64,000 nucleotides of DNA from Dyella humicola. GTDB lineage: Bacteria > Pseudomonadota > Gammaproteobacteria > Xanthomonadales > Rhodanobacteraceae. Position 1 is the stretch's first letter. Each line of letters opens with the position of its first letter. Positions 62,827 through 64,000 of this stretch are shown here, piece by piece. Under the pieces are notes generated by a model, which was not told the origin of the DNA, did no database searches, and saw only the letters and a program-made list of their open reading frames with translations. The DNA lies in assembly GCF_026283945.1 (NCBI RefSeq), contig NZ_JAPDPC010000001.1:1364001-1428000 (forward strand), in the 5' to 3' direction. Position numbers and translations under genes: made by a program.

Positions 62827-64000
62827 GTGGAATTCGTCAAGGCGCTGCTTGAGCACCAACCCATGATGGCGATGTTCCTCACTATCGCCATCGGCTATCT
62901 GGTCGGCGAAATCAACGTCAAGGGATTCTCCCTGGGCGTGGGTGCCGTCCTCTTCGTCGCCCTCGCCATGGGCTGGTTCGCGCCCAAGTCGGCACCGTCA
63001 CCGATGGTTGGCACGCTCGGACTTGCGTTGTTCCTGTACACGGTGGGCGTCCAATACGGCAAACAGTTCTTCCTGGGTCTGACCAGCGCGGCTGGCCGAC
63101 GGGCAAACCTGATGGCACTCATCGGCGTGCTTCTTGCCGGCGCGGTAAGTGTCTTTATCGCCAGGTCTACGGGCATGAAGCTTAGTTACGCGCTCGGCCT
63201 GTTCGCCGGTTCTGGCACCAGTACACCCACGTTGCAGGCGGCTATTGCCTTCGTCGGCAACGACGATCCCGCCGTGGGCTACTCCGTTTCCTATCCGTTT
63301 GGTGTAGCCGGGCCCATCCTCTTTCTCTACTTTGCATTTCTGTTGCTCAAGCCAAAGATCGAGGCCGCCACGACGGCTGGACTCGAGCTCATGGAGATCG
63401 CGCTGCGCGCCCCGGACATGGCAGGCAAGACGCTCGCAGATGTGACATCGGAGCTGCCGTCTGGTGTGCAGATCGTGGCTCTACGGACGGCGCATCATAA
63501 TCAGCCGGTGTCGCCAAGCATGGTCGTTGCGGAGAATGATGTCGTGCTGGTCGTCGGCCCCTCAAAAGAGGTACTTCAGACGGTAAGCAAGCAACTAGGA
63601 GAGGCCGCACCAGGTCGCGTCGTCAGGGATCGCGGCGACCTCGATTATGTGCGTGTATTTGCCTCTCGCCCGTCCGTGGTCGGCCGGATGATTGGAGACC
63701 TGGCGCTGCCGGGAGGAATCGCTACTGCCATTGTGCATGTCCGCCGCGGCGACACAGAACTCACTCCGCGTCCCGATCTTGTGCTCGAATTCGGTGACCG
63801 CGTTGGCCTGCTCGCCAATCGGAGCGAGTTTGGGCCCGTGCGCAAATTATTTGGCGACTCCATCAAGGGCACTGCGGAGTTCAGCTACATCTCGATCGGG
63901 CTCGGCATGACGCTGGGCTTTCTCCTCGGCGCCATCCAGTTTCCCATCCCTGGTATCGGCAAGATCGCCATCGGACTGTCCGGTGTGCTGATCGTGGCGC
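62827..64000 (+). CDS. AspT-like (aspartate:alanine antiporter family) transporter, partial
   Basis: Starts at GTG 62827 behind GGAGAGG and is still open at the window end (391 codons visible). The N-terminal half has about five helices with the motif GLFAGSGTSTPTLQAAIAF near residue 130. Two RCK_C (TrkA-C) regulatory domains follow (about 185-260 and 270-350), then helices resume (YISIGLGMTLGFLLGAI). This is the AAE family layout. It lies 19 bp after pflA, in the place where a formate channel might be expected, so a formate or dicarboxylate exchange role is possible. Confidence 0.85.
   Translation, partial: MEFVKALLEHQPMMAMFLTIAIGYLVGEINVKGFSLGVGAVLFVALAMGWFAPKSAPSPMVGTLGLALFLYTVGVQYGKQFFLGLTSAAGRRANLMALIGVLLAGAVSVFIARSTGMKLSYALGLFAGSGTSTPTLQAAIAFVGNDDPAVGYSVSYPFGVAGPILFLYFAFLLLKPKIEAATTAGLELMEIALRAPDMAGKTLADVTSELPSGVQIVALRTAHHNQPVSPSMVVAENDVVLVVGPSKEVLQTVSKQLGEAAPGRVVRDRGDLDYVRVFASRPSVVGRMIGDLALPGGIATAIVHVRRGDTELTPRPDLVLEFGDRVGLLANRSEFGPVRKLFGDSIKGTAEFSYISIGLGMTLGFLLGAIQFPIPGIGKIAIGLSGVLIVA

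Overview
The window is a high-GC, gene-dense chromosomal stretch. Its gene content points to a gammaproteobacterium of the Xanthomonadales, most likely Rhodanobacteraceae (Dyella, Luteibacter or Rhodanobacter). The reasons are a xanthomonadin-like aryl-polyene operon, a fused IcmF mutase, leucine dehydrogenase beside isovaleryl-CoA catabolism, a NalP-like subtilase autotransporter, and FeoB followed by a small Cys-rich membrane protein. The genus is inference from content; no rRNA or tRNA gene was seen.

Layout. 1-5186: the end of feoB with its small partner, a SEL1 protein, a secreted GH115 glucuronidase and an SRPBCC protein. 5210-12823: branched-chain amino acid catabolism (carboxyltransferase beta subunit, thiolase, isovaleryl-CoA dehydrogenase) interrupted by an Ala/Pro-rich lipoprotein and a subtilase autotransporter. 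13021-27547: after one small secreted protein comes a 17-gene minus-strand operon for an aryl-polyene pigment (two ACPs, three ketosynthases plus a chain-length factor, ketoreductase, two dehydratases, thioesterase, methyltransferase, glycosyltransferase, two acyltransferases, LolA-like protein, MMPL exporter). Nearly all its genes overlap by 4-25 bp. No starter-unit ligase is present; only the C-terminal piece of one is visible, fused to a dehydratase.

27810-40802: an FUSC/YccS membrane protein, leucine dehydrogenase, two YXWGXW proteins, a TetR-hydrolase pair on a probably leaderless transcript, IcmF, a Spy-like/OmpR/histidine-kinase operon and a His-rich RcnB-like protein. 41083-52623: methyltransferase, ATP-grasp protein, a DUF899-DUF2182 pair divergent from a helix-turn-helix regulator, a beta-propeller protein, an ICMT-like methyltransferase, a 51-residue peptide under a textbook sigma-54 promoter, a deacetylase-glycosyltransferase pair and an Hsp70-like protein. 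52765-64000: PoxB, an old yellow enzyme, an SDR, a patch of decayed oxidoreductase genes, a VOC protein, a RIO kinase, and a pflB-pflA operon followed by an AspT-like antiporter cut by the window end.

How the genes work together. Leucine dehydrogenase, isovaleryl-CoA dehydrogenase, methylcrotonyl-CoA carboxylase beta, thiolase and IcmF all act on branched-chain acyl metabolism. PoxB and PflBA are alternative exits from pyruvate. The aryl-polyene operon encodes a whole type II polyketide line with its membrane export genes. The most unusual noncoding signals are the sigma-54 promoter with palindromic upstream sites (47926-48078) and a highly folded 150-nt intergenic element flanked by 12-bp direct repeats (41981-42142).
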